Numbered from the stretch's first letter, positions 53,492-61,841 are shown. The stretch: DNA of 64,000 bases from an uncultured Verrucomicrobia subdivision 3 bacterium (GCA_903850425.1 CAINLR010000012.1:39913-103912); one strand, 5' to 3'. Made by a program: numbers and translations. Notes: generated by a model from the letters alone, not told the origin.

Positions 53492-54049
53492 ATGAACCCC
53501 TACCCCATCCAACTTGAAATCTCCGGCCCGACTGCCTTGTGGACGAGGCCCGATACCGGCTCATCGCCTGTGTCTTATGTCGCGCCCACGTTTAGCGCGG
53601 TGAAGGGCATCTTTGAATCCGTGCTGCGCTGGAAATCCGTCAACGTGCGGCCCACCAAGGTTGAGATTTGCGCGCCAGTGCAATTCCATCGCTACACCAC
53701 GAATTACGGCGGGCCGCTCCGCGCCAGCGACGCGATGAACAAGGGCGCGTCGTTCCAATTTTATACCGTCGTGCTGGTCAACGTGTGCTACCGGCTTTAC
53801 GCGCAGGCCGAGTTTGCCGGGCATCACGACGGCACTACCTGGCCGCCGCACGCCTATCACGACGTTTTCAATCACGCCTTGGATCGCGGGCAATGGTTTT
53901 ACACGCCGTGCCTGGGCTGGAAGGAATTCGCGCCGGACTATGTCGGCCCGTTCCGCCCGGAGACGCGCGTCTGCGAAATCGAGAATCACGATTTGCCCAC
54001 CATGCTGCGGATGGTGTTCGATCAAACTGCAATCCTTTCCCATAATTGA
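53492..54049 (+). CDS. cas5: Cas5 (type I-C-like), first copy, short at the C-terminus
   Basis: A 185-residue RAMP protein. Residues IQLEISGPTALWTRPDTGSS, VSYVAPTFSAVKGIFESVLRWKS, ICAPVQFHRYTTNYGGPLR and FYTPCLGWKEFAPDY align closely to the second copy at 54057. It lacks about 30 C-terminal residues that the second copy has (QVIRNGILEYRE). In I-C systems Cas5 caps the crRNA 5' handle and also processes the transcript. Whether this shorter copy is active is uncertain. It starts 5 bp after the cas3 stub. Confidence 0.85.
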   Translation: MNPYPIQLEISGPTALWTRPDTGSSPVSYVAPTFSAVKGIFESVLRWKSVNVRPTKVEICAPVQFHRYTTNYGGPLRASDAMNKGASFQFYTVVLVNVCYRLYAQAEFAGHHDGTTWPPHAYHDVFNHALDRGQWFYTPCLGWKEFAPDYVGPFRPETRVCEIENHDLPTMLRMVFDQTAILSHN

Positions 54050-54056
54050 CCGAGCT

Positions 54057-54710
54057 ATGAAGCCATATTCCATCTCCCTCGAAGTCTCCGGTCCAATCGC
54101 TCTCTGGACGCGACCTGACACGTTGCCCAATCCGGTTTCCTACGCCGCGCCAACCTACAGCGCCGCCAAAGGCTTATTCGAGGCTGTGGTGCGATGGAAG
54201 TCTGTGAATGTGCGTCCGACTCGATGCGAAATCTGCGCGCCTGTGCAATTCCATTCTTATGCTTTCAACTATGGCGGGCCGTTGCGCGACACCGGTGCGA
54301 TTAAGAAGAACGCTGCCAAACAAATCTTCGCTCAAGTGCTAATAAACGTGCGCTATCGCCTTTACGCTCAGGCGGACTGGAATCGCGGGCCGAATGGAGA
54401 GCCGGCACATTCTCCCGACGGCGCTTGTTCCCCGCACGCTTACGTTGACGCCTTTAGCCGCCGTTTGGAACGAGGCCGTTGGTTTCACACGCCTTGCTTG
54501 GGCTGGAAAGAATTTGTTCCAGATTTCTTCGGTTCGTTACGCGAGAGCACTCGCGCGTGCGAGTCGGAACACCACGAAATCCCCGCGATGCTTTGGACGG
54601 TGTTCGACCGGCCTCAAGAAGGCCAGCGCGGGCGTGAGATGTATTTCCCGCAGGTGATTCGCAACGGCATCCTCGAATATCGGGAAGGGAGGCAGCATCA
54701 TGCTCAATGA
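54057..54710 (+). CDS. cas5: Cas5 (type I-C-like), second copy, full length
   Basis: A 217-residue Cas5 with the N-terminal RAMP strand SISLEVSGPIALWTRPDT, PVSYAAPTYSAAKGLFEAVVRWKSVNVRPT, CAPVQFHSYAFNYGGPLR, a family-typical HTPCLGWKEFVPDFFG and the C-terminal FPQVIRNGILEYREG. It starts 8 bp after the first copy and its last 11 bp overlap cas8. It is probably the functional crRNA processing and handle-binding subunit, since I-C systems lack Cas6. The frame is open upstream inside the first copy, but the ATG at 54057 restores the paralogue's start. Confidence 0.9.
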   Translation: MKPYSISLEVSGPIALWTRPDTLPNPVSYAAPTYSAAKGLFEAVVRWKSVNVRPTRCEICAPVQFHSYAFNYGGPLRDTGAIKKNAAKQIFAQVLINVRYRLYAQADWNRGPNGEPAHSPDGACSPHAYVDAFSRRLERGRWFHTPCLGWKEFVPDFFGSLRESTRACESEHHEIPAMLWTVFDRPQEGQRGREMYFPQVIRNGILEYREGRQHHAQ

Positions 54711-56889
54711 ACTTTATCTGGCGGCGGCTGCGCTGGAACGGTGCGATGTAAAGCCAATCGAACTGCATCCGCATCTTGACCCGATGGGTAAGAACGCTCT
54801 CGTGCTGCAAGTCCTTCTGGGTGCGGACGGCCAACCGAAAAGATTTTCCGTGTTGAGCAAGGAAGTGGCCGGAACACTGATGCGAATTCCAGGCGGATCG
54901 GATGGTTCATCGTTTCCTGGATTCAATCTCCCACCGCCCTTGCTGTGTTTCAGAAAGACCCCTGTTGAAAAGATCAAGCGACGCATCAAAGCTCTGCAAA
55001 GACGCCCACCCTCGATCCTTTGGATAAAGCGCTTTACCCAAAAGCTCCTTGCGCGGTCAACGCCCGGTGAATTCAAGGGCCTGCGAAGTATTTCAAAAAT
55101 TGTGAGTTGGTTGGAAGCTGATTTGCAGAACGCAGGTGATGAACTCACCAATCTCAAGCACCTGGTCGAGGCCGCTTCCAAAACACCCTTCGAGGCACTG
55201 GACTTTTCGAAACGCCTATCCAGACAACTTGCTACGAGTATCGGCGACTTCAATCCGGCAGAAGCCCTGTTGGTAGTTGAATGGCTTTTCACCGACACCA
55301 AAGTGCCCGTTTACCTCGACCTTGCTGATTTGGAATCAGGCACATTTGCGGTTGCTGATTCACGCACCAGCCGGGCGTTGAACGATTTTTTCCTGAAAAC
55401 CAATCCGGCTGCATACGACAGCCAGACTCGCGGCAAAACTGCGCCTGCAAAGCGAAAGAACAAAACTGCCGCAGCCGAGCCGCCCGCTGCGGTGCGCGAC
55501 GCCTACACCGGGAATGAATGTTCGCTGCCCCCGAAGTTCCCAGAACCGAAGCTGGCTGAGATGGGAAACACCAAGTTGTTTTCCAATAACACCGCCGAAG
55601 CAAAGTGCTTTTTCCGCTACGGGCTGGGAGACACGCGCACTTTCGTCGTCTCTCCTGAGACTGTCCATCGCCTGTCTGCCGCGATTTTCACGCTGGCCGG
55701 CGATGACGCTGCATTGGTCGCTTTGGGCGGCCGGGTGGCTTCTGGTAAGACTTGCCGCTTACTGCCCGGCGACAAAAAGCAGCTACTCGTTGCGTATCTC
55801 GAAGATGAGCCGCTCGCAGATGACCGCTACGTGGATGTGTTCGGTGAGACGGCCCGTGACTTCATCGGTGCAGACTACGGAGAGAAGACAAGACTGATCC
55901 TTGAAACACTCGACGCTCGTGAAGCCAAGACCCCAGACGCTTTGATCCGGCTTTTCGCTATCGGTGAGGTGGACGCAGCCAACAAACAACTGCGGCTCAA
56001 CCGTAGCCTCACCGTTCACCAACTCAATGCCGCAGCCAAGGCGTGGCAGGCGGGAGCAAAAAACTGCCCGCCAGTCAGACTCACGAAATGGGACAGGGAG
56101 AATAAACGACGCGTCGAGAAGTTCCGCATCGTGCCTGGGCCGATGGACGTGGCGCTCGTCTTGAATCAAGTGTGGAAAACAGACGCCGAGGAAGGATTGT
56201 CATCCTATTTATTGGAGTCGCTCTCGCGGAACGATGCTTTGGATATTTTCCTCGCTGGACCACCGCTCCAAACCAGGAAAGCTCGGTTCGGATTGAACAC
56301 GCTCTTGGTTCGGATGCGGCCCGTTTTCGCGCGGGCGGCGATGTTCAAAGTCACGCGGCAAGACAGAGAACTCGAATGGCTCGAAAATCTGCGGCCTTTG
56401 AGCGAGAAAGCGCGCCGCGACGTGCTCAAGGCGGTCGCACTCGCAGGCATTTTCCTTCACCTGTTGGATAAACACTATGAAACCTTTATGAAAGACACCT
56501 TCTACCAAATCGGGCAACTGCTGGCGCTCGCTGACAAGTTGCATTTTCACTACTGCAAATGGGTTCGCACGTCGGAGAAAGATCGCGAAAAAGGGAAGAT
56601 CAGTGCGCCAACGGAACTCTTGGGCAATGCGGTCTTCAACACCGCGCTGGATAATCCAGCGCGTGCGCTCCGCCAGTTGGCGACGCGCATTCAACCCTAC
56701 AAAGGCTGGGCTACAACCTATCGCGGCGAGGATGCTGACGAGGCAACCCGGATTCTCAAAGCGATGTCCAACTGCGAACCCAGTATCACGAAAAATCTGG
56801 AGCAATTGGGCAAAGTGGAACATCTGGACGACATCTCCAAAGCTCAACTCATGCTCGGTTATCTGGCCGACGTGTCCGGCGACGAATAA
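54700..56889 (+). CDS. cas8: Divergent Cas8c/Csd1-like large subunit of Cascade
   Basis: A 729-residue protein preceded by a good ribosome-binding site (GGGAGG, before the ATG at 54700). It resembles Csd1 in domain order rather than in close motifs: an N-terminal alpha/beta part, a central DAYTGNECSLPPKFPEP and FFRYGLGDTRTFVVSPE region, KWDRENKRRVEKFRIVPGP, and a helical C-terminus (FYQIGQLLALADKLHFHYCKW, then KVEHLDDISKAQLMLGYLADV). It is longer than the roughly 600 residues usual for Cas8c. It should bind the PAM and non-target strand. The helical end could also be made alone as Cas11c from an internal ATG at 56488-56490. Confidence 0.82.
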   Translation: MLNELYLAAAALERCDVKPIELHPHLDPMGKNALVLQVLLGADGQPKRFSVLSKEVAGTLMRIPGGSDGSSFPGFNLPPPLLCFRKTPVEKIKRRIKALQRRPPSILWIKRFTQKLLARSTPGEFKGLRSISKIVSWLEADLQNAGDELTNLKHLVEAASKTPFEALDFSKRLSRQLATSIGDFNPAEALLVVEWLFTDTKVPVYLDLADLESGTFAVADSRTSRALNDFFLKTNPAAYDSQTRGKTAPAKRKNKTAAAEPPAAVRDAYTGNECSLPPKFPEPKLAEMGNTKLFSNNTAEAKCFFRYGLGDTRTFVVSPETVHRLSAAIFTLAGDDAALVALGGRVASGKTCRLLPGDKKQLLVAYLEDEPLADDRYVDVFGETARDFIGADYGEKTRLILETLDAREAKTPDALIRLFAIGEVDAANKQLRLNRSLTVHQLNAAAKAWQAGAKNCPPVRLTKWDRENKRRVEKFRIVPGPMDVALVLNQVWKTDAEEGLSSYLLESLSRNDALDIFLAGPPLQTRKARFGLNTLLVRMRPVFARAAMFKVTRQDRELEWLENLRPLSEKARRDVLKAVALAGIFLHLLDKHYETFMKDTFYQIGQLLALADKLHFHYCKWVRTSEKDREKGKISAPTELLGNAVFNTALDNPARALRQLATRIQPYKGWATTYRGEDADEATRILKAMSNCEPSITKNLEQLGKVEHLDDISKAQLMLGYLADVSGDE

Positions 56890-56924
56890 ACCGCAACCCC
56901 TGAAACCAACAACGCACAAAAATT

Positions 56925-57923
56925 ATGAACGCAAAAGAAAAACAAACCATGCTCGACTCCAATGTTCCCCGCATCACCGGACTCCTCGTCATCGAGGTCC
57001 GCGACTCAAACCCAAACGGCGACCCGGACAACGCAGGTTTTCCTCGCCAGCGCCCGGATGATCGCGGCGAGATTTCGCCCGTTTCGGTCAAACGCAAATT
57101 GCGCGAATTAGTCTCCGACAAGGAGGGGCTGATCTGGCAGGAGATGAAGCAACGCCTTTCATTAGGTGACGACGCCCGGTTTGACATTCTCGAAAAGCGC
57201 GACCGCGATCGGGAAGAAATTTTCAAGAAGCTCGCGGACGGGCGCTTTCAACAGGATTACTGGGATGCACGGTTGTTCGGCAGCACGTTCTTGGAAGGAA
57301 AGGTAGCTGTGGACGAGGGTGTGAAGAAGCTGGAGAAGGAAAGCGGCAAGGAACTCACGGTTGAGGATCGAAGAAAGATTTTGGACAGAGCTATTCGAGC
57401 CGGCGCTGCCCACTTTGGAGTTGGCGTTTCTGTTGCGCCCGTCCGAGTTCGCTTCGAGACCTGGACGAACAAACCAGGCGTGGAGGGAGATAAGGATCGC
57501 GGTTTTGCTCCGCAGGCTCTGAAGTTTGTCGAGCATGGCATCTACACTGTGCCGTTCTTCGTCAACCCGACGCAGGCTCGGAAAACCGGCTGCACTGGTG
57601 ATGATGTGCGGCTGATGCTTCATTTGCTGAAGCACGCTTACCGCGACAATCCTTCGACAGTCCGCACCCAAGTCGAGTTAATCCATGCCCATGCCGTCGA
57701 ACACACAGATGTCCTCGGCTCGTTTTCCGACTTCGCCCTGCTGGATGCCTTGAAGCCGATTCGTTTGCCGAAAGACGAAGCCGAGAAGAAACCGAGCACG
57801 TCCCGTGCGAATTACGAGATTCCGACTTGGGAGGAAATTGAAGGCAAGGTTGTGCGCAAGCATGGCGGAAAGCCTCTCACCTGGAATGATGTCGGCACTT
57901 ACACCGATTACGCCGTGTTGTGA
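56925..57923 (+). CDS. cas7: Cas7 backbone subunit (type I-C/Csd2-like)
   Basis: A 332-residue RAMP protein forming the crRNA-bound filament. Typical: RITGLLVIEVRDSNPNGDPDNAG (the NPNGDPD motif), GEISPVSVKRKLRELV, YWDARLFGSTFLEG, FAPQALKFVEHGIYTVPFFVNP and LLKHAYRDNPSTVRTQ. It ends GTYTDYAVL. The cas3 start overlaps its stop by 4 bp (GTGA), so the two are translationally coupled, in contrast to the usual I-C order where cas4 follows cas7. Confidence 0.92.
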   Translation: MNAKEKQTMLDSNVPRITGLLVIEVRDSNPNGDPDNAGFPRQRPDDRGEISPVSVKRKLRELVSDKEGLIWQEMKQRLSLGDDARFDILEKRDRDREEIFKKLADGRFQQDYWDARLFGSTFLEGKVAVDEGVKKLEKESGKELTVEDRRKILDRAIRAGAAHFGVGVSVAPVRVRFETWTNKPGVEGDKDRGFAPQALKFVEHGIYTVPFFVNPTQARKTGCTGDDVRLMLHLLKHAYRDNPSTVRTQVELIHAHAVEHTDVLGSFSDFALLDALKPIRLPKDEAEKKPSTSRANYEIPTWEEIEGKVVRKHGGKPLTWNDVGTYTDYAVL

Positions 57924-60259
57924 GCGAACCGCTCGCCCATAGCGCCCGCAATGGCGCACCTGAGCAGTGGTATCGCCACCATGTTGGTAACGTCATCTCG
58001 TTCGCCATGAGCTTTGGTCGCGAAGCTACAACGCACTGTCCCAAATGGCGTGACGGATTTCTCGATGTGCTGGAGATGGCCGCGCATTATCACGACCTTG
58101 GCAAGCTGGACGACGTTTTTCAGGACGTGCTGGCTCACAACCGTCAAAGCAATCGCGGCTTGTTGCATTGGGATGCAGCATCGGCTCATCTGTTCCCGCT
58201 ATGCACAGAGGCGGCGGTAGCAGCCTATTCTCACCACAAGGGACTGCCTTCGTTCCCAAAGGAGCAAGCCAAACGCGCCAACGGACTCGACCTCCGTTTG
58301 CGTGAGATTGACAATGATGTCGGTGACGAGTCGCTTTGGCAGCGCAGCAACAATCGCCTGACAGAATACTTAACCGTTCATCACGCAATCTTCCCGCCTC
58401 TGGAAAAGAAAGCACCGGGGTTTGGACGGGACAAAGGTGGATTGCGCCGTCGGTTGCTGCTCTCCTGCCTCGTGGACGCCGACCACTCGGATACGGCGCG
58501 GCATTATCGAAATGAGCGCGAAGTTCCCGCTCCCGACTTGCACGCGGCGGAGCGGTTGGCGCGGTTGGATGAATACGTGGCCGGATTGTCGGCGAAGAAA
58601 CCGCCAGCGAATGACCGAGAGCAGCAGCGGCTCAAGTTGCGGCGGGACGTTTATCAGGCCTGCCGTAAGCGAGAAGTCAAACCAGACGAGCGCATTCTTG
58701 CGTGCGACAGCCCGGTTGGCACGGGCAAGACAACGGCAGTCATGGCGCATCTTTTGCGAGTGGCGGCGGAGCGCAAGTTACGCCGCGTCTTTGTTGTGCT
58801 GCCGTTCACCAACATCATTGATCAGTCGGTGGACGTCTATCGCCGGAGTTTGCGATTGGCCGATGAATCCGAAACCGCGATGGATGGCGTCGTTGCTGCG
58901 CATCATCATCGCGTGGCCTATTCGGGCGAGCGGATTGAGATTGATGAAAAGACGGGCGTAGAACGTGTGGTTTCAACTGCGCCAGAACTTCGACAATTAG
59001 CCGCGCGATGGGATTCACCCGTTGTCGTCACCACCGCCGTTCAATTCTTCGAGACGCTGGCCGCTCGGGACACGGCTTCGTTGCGAAAGCTCCATCAGGT
59101 GGCGGGCAGCGCCATCTTTGTGGATGAGGCGCACGCCGCCGTTCCGCCCGCGCTCTGGCTGCAGATGTTTCGCTGGTTGCGGGAACTTTGCGAGGATTGG
59201 GGCTGCCAACTCGTGCTGGCCTCGGGCACGTTGCCACGTTTCTGGAATCGCCCCGGTTTTCTTCAAGAGGGTGAGCGGTGCGAAATTCCTGATCTCATCA
59301 AGCCAGAAGTCCGGACCGAGACGATGACGTTTGAGGCAAAGCGTGTTTCTATTTGCAGAGAGCCGCAGGCCATGTCCGTGGAACGTCTGGGTGATTTCGT
59401 CCACAACAAGCCCGGCCCGCGACTGGTTATTTTCAACACCGTGCAATCCGCAGCCGTGTTTGCACATTATCTCCGCGAAGACTGCAAGCAGGGCTTGAAT
59501 GTGGAACACATTTCCACCGCGCTGACACCGCGTGACCGTTCCCAAACTGTGGCCCGGGTGAAAGAACGGCTTGCTACAAAGGAATTGGATTGGACGTTGG
59601 TGGCGACCAGTTGCGTGGAAGCTGGTGTGGACTTTTCGTTCCGCACCGCCTTTCGCGAAAGCTGGGGCTTGGTGAACCTGCTGCAAATTGCCGGTCGCGC
59701 CAGTCGTTCGGGCGAATTTGACGACGCGGAGGTCTGGGATTTTCGGCACGACGCGGACAGTGGGTTCTCACTCCATCCGCAGGCGAAACTCTCGAGGCGC
59801 ATCTTGGAGCAAGTATTTGCCGAGTGCGCGGGCAAGAATCGTCAGCCCGGCCCGGACGATTGCACGGATGCGCTCCAGCGCGAGATTTTGCAAGACCATG
59901 GCGAAAAGGCTTCGCGTATGGAAGACATTTTCCAGGCGGAGAAAGACGCGGATTATCCGCAAGTCGCCAAGTTGTGCCGCATCATTGATGCGGCGACCAA
60001 GACAGTTGTGGTTGAACCTGGATTGATTCAACGGCTGGAAAACCCCGACCGCAGCCAATGGCCGGGCTGGCGAGAGCTGATGCTGGGCAGCGTGCAATTG
60101 TGGGCGAACCGTTTGGACGCAGGGAAGCTGCCCGTGAAACCACTCGGCCATGACGGCGAGCTTTGGGCGTGGATTGGTGAATATAATTCTTTTCTCGGCT
60201 ACATGGCCGGCGTGATGCCATTGCTGAAAGCCGGCAAGATGGGTTTTGATCCGCTATGA
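57920..60259 (+). CDS. cas3: Cas3 nuclease-helicase, intact, in non-canonical position
   Basis: A 779-residue protein starting with GTG at 57920. HD nuclease domain: EQWYRHHVGNVISFAMS, MAAHYHDLGKLDDVFQDVL (HD pair) and CTEAAVAAYSHHKGLPSF. SF2 helicase: Walker A SPVGTGKTTAVMAHLL, VVLPFTNIIDQSVDVYR, DEAH-type IFVDEAHAAVPP, SGTLPRFW, then SCVEAGVDFSFRTAFRESW and LQIAGRASRSGEFDDAEVW (motifs V and VI). It degrades DNA recruited by Cascade. It lies between cas7 and cas4 rather than ahead of cas5. All catalytic motifs appear intact. Confidence 0.93.
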   Translation: MSEPLAHSARNGAPEQWYRHHVGNVISFAMSFGREATTHCPKWRDGFLDVLEMAAHYHDLGKLDDVFQDVLAHNRQSNRGLLHWDAASAHLFPLCTEAAVAAYSHHKGLPSFPKEQAKRANGLDLRLREIDNDVGDESLWQRSNNRLTEYLTVHHAIFPPLEKKAPGFGRDKGGLRRRLLLSCLVDADHSDTARHYRNEREVPAPDLHAAERLARLDEYVAGLSAKKPPANDREQQRLKLRRDVYQACRKREVKPDERILACDSPVGTGKTTAVMAHLLRVAAERKLRRVFVVLPFTNIIDQSVDVYRRSLRLADESETAMDGVVAAHHHRVAYSGERIEIDEKTGVERVVSTAPELRQLAARWDSPVVVTTAVQFFETLAARDTASLRKLHQVAGSAIFVDEAHAAVPPALWLQMFRWLRELCEDWGCQLVLASGTLPRFWNRPGFLQEGERCEIPDLIKPEVRTETMTFEAKRVSICREPQAMSVERLGDFVHNKPGPRLVIFNTVQSAAVFAHYLREDCKQGLNVEHISTALTPRDRSQTVARVKERLATKELDWTLVATSCVEAGVDFSFRTAFRESWGLVNLLQIAGRASRSGEFDDAEVWDFRHDADSGFSLHPQAKLSRRILEQVFAECAGKNRQPGPDDCTDALQREILQDHGEKASRMEDIFQAEKDADYPQVAKLCRIIDAATKTVVVEPGLIQRLENPDRSQWPGWRELMLGSVQLWANRLDAGKLPVKPLGHDGELWAWIGEYNSFLGYMAGVMPLLKAGKMGFDPL

Positions 60260-60314
60260 TTCAAAATGTTTGCAAGCTGGCAATTAAAACGAGAATGGAT
60301 TAACTATTGAAATT

Positions 60315-60493
60315 ATGAGTGCGAAAGAAATTCTGTTGGAAGTGGCGGAATAGCTGCCGCCGGATGCCACGCTGGTTGATGCCATCTACGAGTTGGAATT
60401 TCGGCAGGCGGTGCAGGAGAGACTAGCGAACTGGATCGGGGCGAAGGCATCCCGATTGAGGAGGTGAAAATCGCCGCATGGGCTGGAAAATAA
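60315..60493 (+). pseudogene. Relic of an antitoxin gene
   Basis: The frame reads MSAKEILLEVAE, a TAG stop, then LPPDATLVDAIYELEFRQAVQERLA, after which a frameshift leads to LDRGEGIPIEEVK in another frame ending at 60493. This is the pattern of the small antitoxins paired with RelE/ParE toxins (DATLxDAIYELEFRxAVxEGL, LDRGEGIPIEEVK). One nonsense and one frameshift lesion show it is dead. It lies between cas3 and cas4. Confidence 0.75.
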
Positions 60494-60579
60494 TCATCGC
60501 GCCCTCGGCACAGGCGGACCTGGCGGGCAAATTTTTGTGGATGCCATCGAAAATCAGCAATCGGAAATTGGAAATCTGA
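60478..60579 (+). pseudogene. Truncated RelE/ParE-type toxin start
   Basis: MGWKIIIAPSAQADLAG resembles the first strand and helix of ParE/RelE toxins and overlaps the antitoxin relic end as in such modules. After about 18 residues it turns into the AT-rich repeat (KISNRKLEI) and stops. The cas4 frame begins within it. Confidence 0.65.
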
Positions 60580-61265
60580 AGGAGGCGCTGCCGCTTTCGC
60601 TGCTCAACGACTATCTCTACTGCCACCGCCGGGCGGCATTGAAAGTGGTCGAAGGTTGGCGTTCGGCCAATCAGCACACAGCGCGTGGCGACATTGTTCA
60701 TGAACACGCTGACCTGCGAGGTTATGAAATTACGAAGGGCGTGAAACTACTGCGGGCGTTGCCGGTGTTTTCCGACCGGCTGGGTTTGAATGGTAAATGC
60801 GACATCGTCGAGGTTGAAGCGGCTTCAACCTCGAATTTGAAATCTCAAATTTCAGATTTGAAATTGGGCGGCTTCGCCGCCCTTCGGCCCGTGGAATTCA
60901 AAGTGGGCAAACGCCGGCAATGGGAAAATGATGACGCCCAGCTTTGCGCCCAGGCATTGTGTTTGGAGGAAATGTTTCAAACCACCATTCCGCGCGGGGC
61001 CGTTTTCCACGCCGACAGCAAGCGCCGCAGGGAAATTGAGTTCACGCCCGAACTGCGTGCGCTAACCGAAAGGACCATCGCCAACCTGCACGCCTTGCTC
61101 GGCCAATCTGAAATATCCAATTTCAAATCTGAAATTCCGCCGCTACCGGCGGCGGAGTATCGGGAAGCGTGCGAGGACTGTTCGCTCTACGAAATTTGTC
61201 TGCCCAAAGCCACCGGCGTTGACAGCCGGGTGGAGCGGCTGGCGCGTGAGTTGTTTCAAATTTGA
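60537..61265 (+). CDS. cas4: Cas4 RecB-like exonuclease, carrying repeat-derived segments
   Basis: A 242-residue Fe-S exonuclease that selects and trims prespacers. Core: PLSLLNDYLYCHRRAALKVVEGW (first Cys), HTARGDIVHEHADLRG, NGKCDIVEVE, RPVEFKVGKRRQWENDDAQLCAQALCLEEMF and the C-terminal Cys cluster CEDCSLYEIC. No ATG is present; GTG at 60537 makes the N-terminus DAIENQQSEIGNLKEA, mostly encoded by AT-rich repeat, so the true start may be internal or replaced. Two more repeat copies are in frame (SNLKSQISDLKLGG and QSEISNFKSEIP). It is longer than the usual 200 or so residues for that reason. Confidence 0.85.
   Translation: MDAIENQQSEIGNLKEALPLSLLNDYLYCHRRAALKVVEGWRSANQHTARGDIVHEHADLRGYEITKGVKLLRALPVFSDRLGLNGKCDIVEVEAASTSNLKSQISDLKLGGFAALRPVEFKVGKRRQWENDDAQLCAQALCLEEMFQTTIPRGAVFHADSKRRREIEFTPELRALTERTIANLHALLGQSEISNFKSEIPPLPAAEYREACEDCSLYEICLPKATGVDSRVERLARELFQI
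60549..60582. repeat. AT-rich repeat copy at the cas4 start
   Basis: AATCAGCAATCGGAAATTGG followed by AAATCTGAAG, in the cas4 N-terminal frame. Confidence 0.55.
60833..60865. repeat. AT-rich repeat copy inside cas4
   Basis: GAATTTGAAATCTCAAATTT followed by CAGATTTGAAATT; translated in frame as NLKSQISDLK. Confidence 0.75.
61104..61138. repeat. AT-rich repeat copy inside cas4 (second)
   Basis: AATCTGAAATATCCAATTTC followed by AAATCTGAAATTCC; translated in frame as SEISNFKSEI, just before the C-terminal Cys cluster. Confidence 0.75.
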
Positions 61266-61283
61266 AATCGCAAATCTCAAATT
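61254..61283. repeat. AT-rich repeat copy at the cas4 end
   Basis: TTTCAAATTTGAAATCGCAA followed by ATCTCAAATT, spanning the cas4 stop codon. Confidence 0.7.
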
Positions 61284-61313
61284 GCTGCCTCACTCTCAAC
61301 GCTCAACTACCCC

Positions 61314-61841
61314 ATGACCTACGAACGTTTTGAAGACCTGCCCGTGTGGCAAAAGGCGGCGGACCTTTATGAAGCCACGGAGGATTTGCTGGAGAATGAG
61401 TCCTTCAAAGCCTCCCGCGGCTTCCGTGATCAACTGGACCGCGCCGCCTTGTCCGTGTCCAACAACATTGCCGAAGGTTTCGAGCGCGGCACGACCAATG
61501 AACTACTCGCATTTATCTACATCGCGCGCGGGTCGGCGGGCGAAGTGCGCTCCATGCTCACGGTCAAGGCGCGGCGCAGTGGCCGGGCCGGCTGGTCGCC
61601 GGATTTGAAATCTGAAATCGAACATTTGCGATCGCTGGCAGAAAGCTGCTCCCGCCAGTTGCGCGGCTGGGCGGATTCACTGCAAAACTCGGACATCAAA
61701 GGCCAGCGACATTTGACCGACAAGTCGCGCGCGGCAGCCGACCAGAAGAAACGGGCGGCGGCTTTTGAGCAAGAATTGCTGCGCAGATTGCCGGCAGGGC
61801 ATCCGAAGCGCAAAGCGGCCGAGGAAAGCGGACTGATCTGA
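61314..61841 (+). CDS. Four-helix-bundle protein (S23/IVP-like) between cas4 and cas1
   Basis: A 175-residue protein. Signature: RFEDLPVWQKAADLYEATEDL, FRDQLDRAALSVSNNIAEGFERGTTNELLAFIYIARGSAGEVRSML in pieces, and EHLRSLAESCSRQLRGWADSL, the TIGR02436-type four-helix bundle first known from intervening sequences in 23S rRNA genes and also related to the Avd accessory of diversity-generating retroelements. Here the C-terminus has an extra basic tail of about 50 residues. There is a possible short repeat copy (WSPDLKSEIEH). Its place inside the adaptation genes suggests a CRISPR-linked role or a passenger insertion. Its function is unknown. Confidence 0.85.
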   Translation: MTYERFEDLPVWQKAADLYEATEDLLENESFKASRGFRDQLDRAALSVSNNIAEGFERGTTNELLAFIYIARGSAGEVRSMLTVKARRSGRAGWSPDLKSEIEHLRSLAESCSRQLRGWADSLQNSDIKGQRHLTDKSRAAADQKKRAAAFEQELLRRLPAGHPKRKAAEESGLI

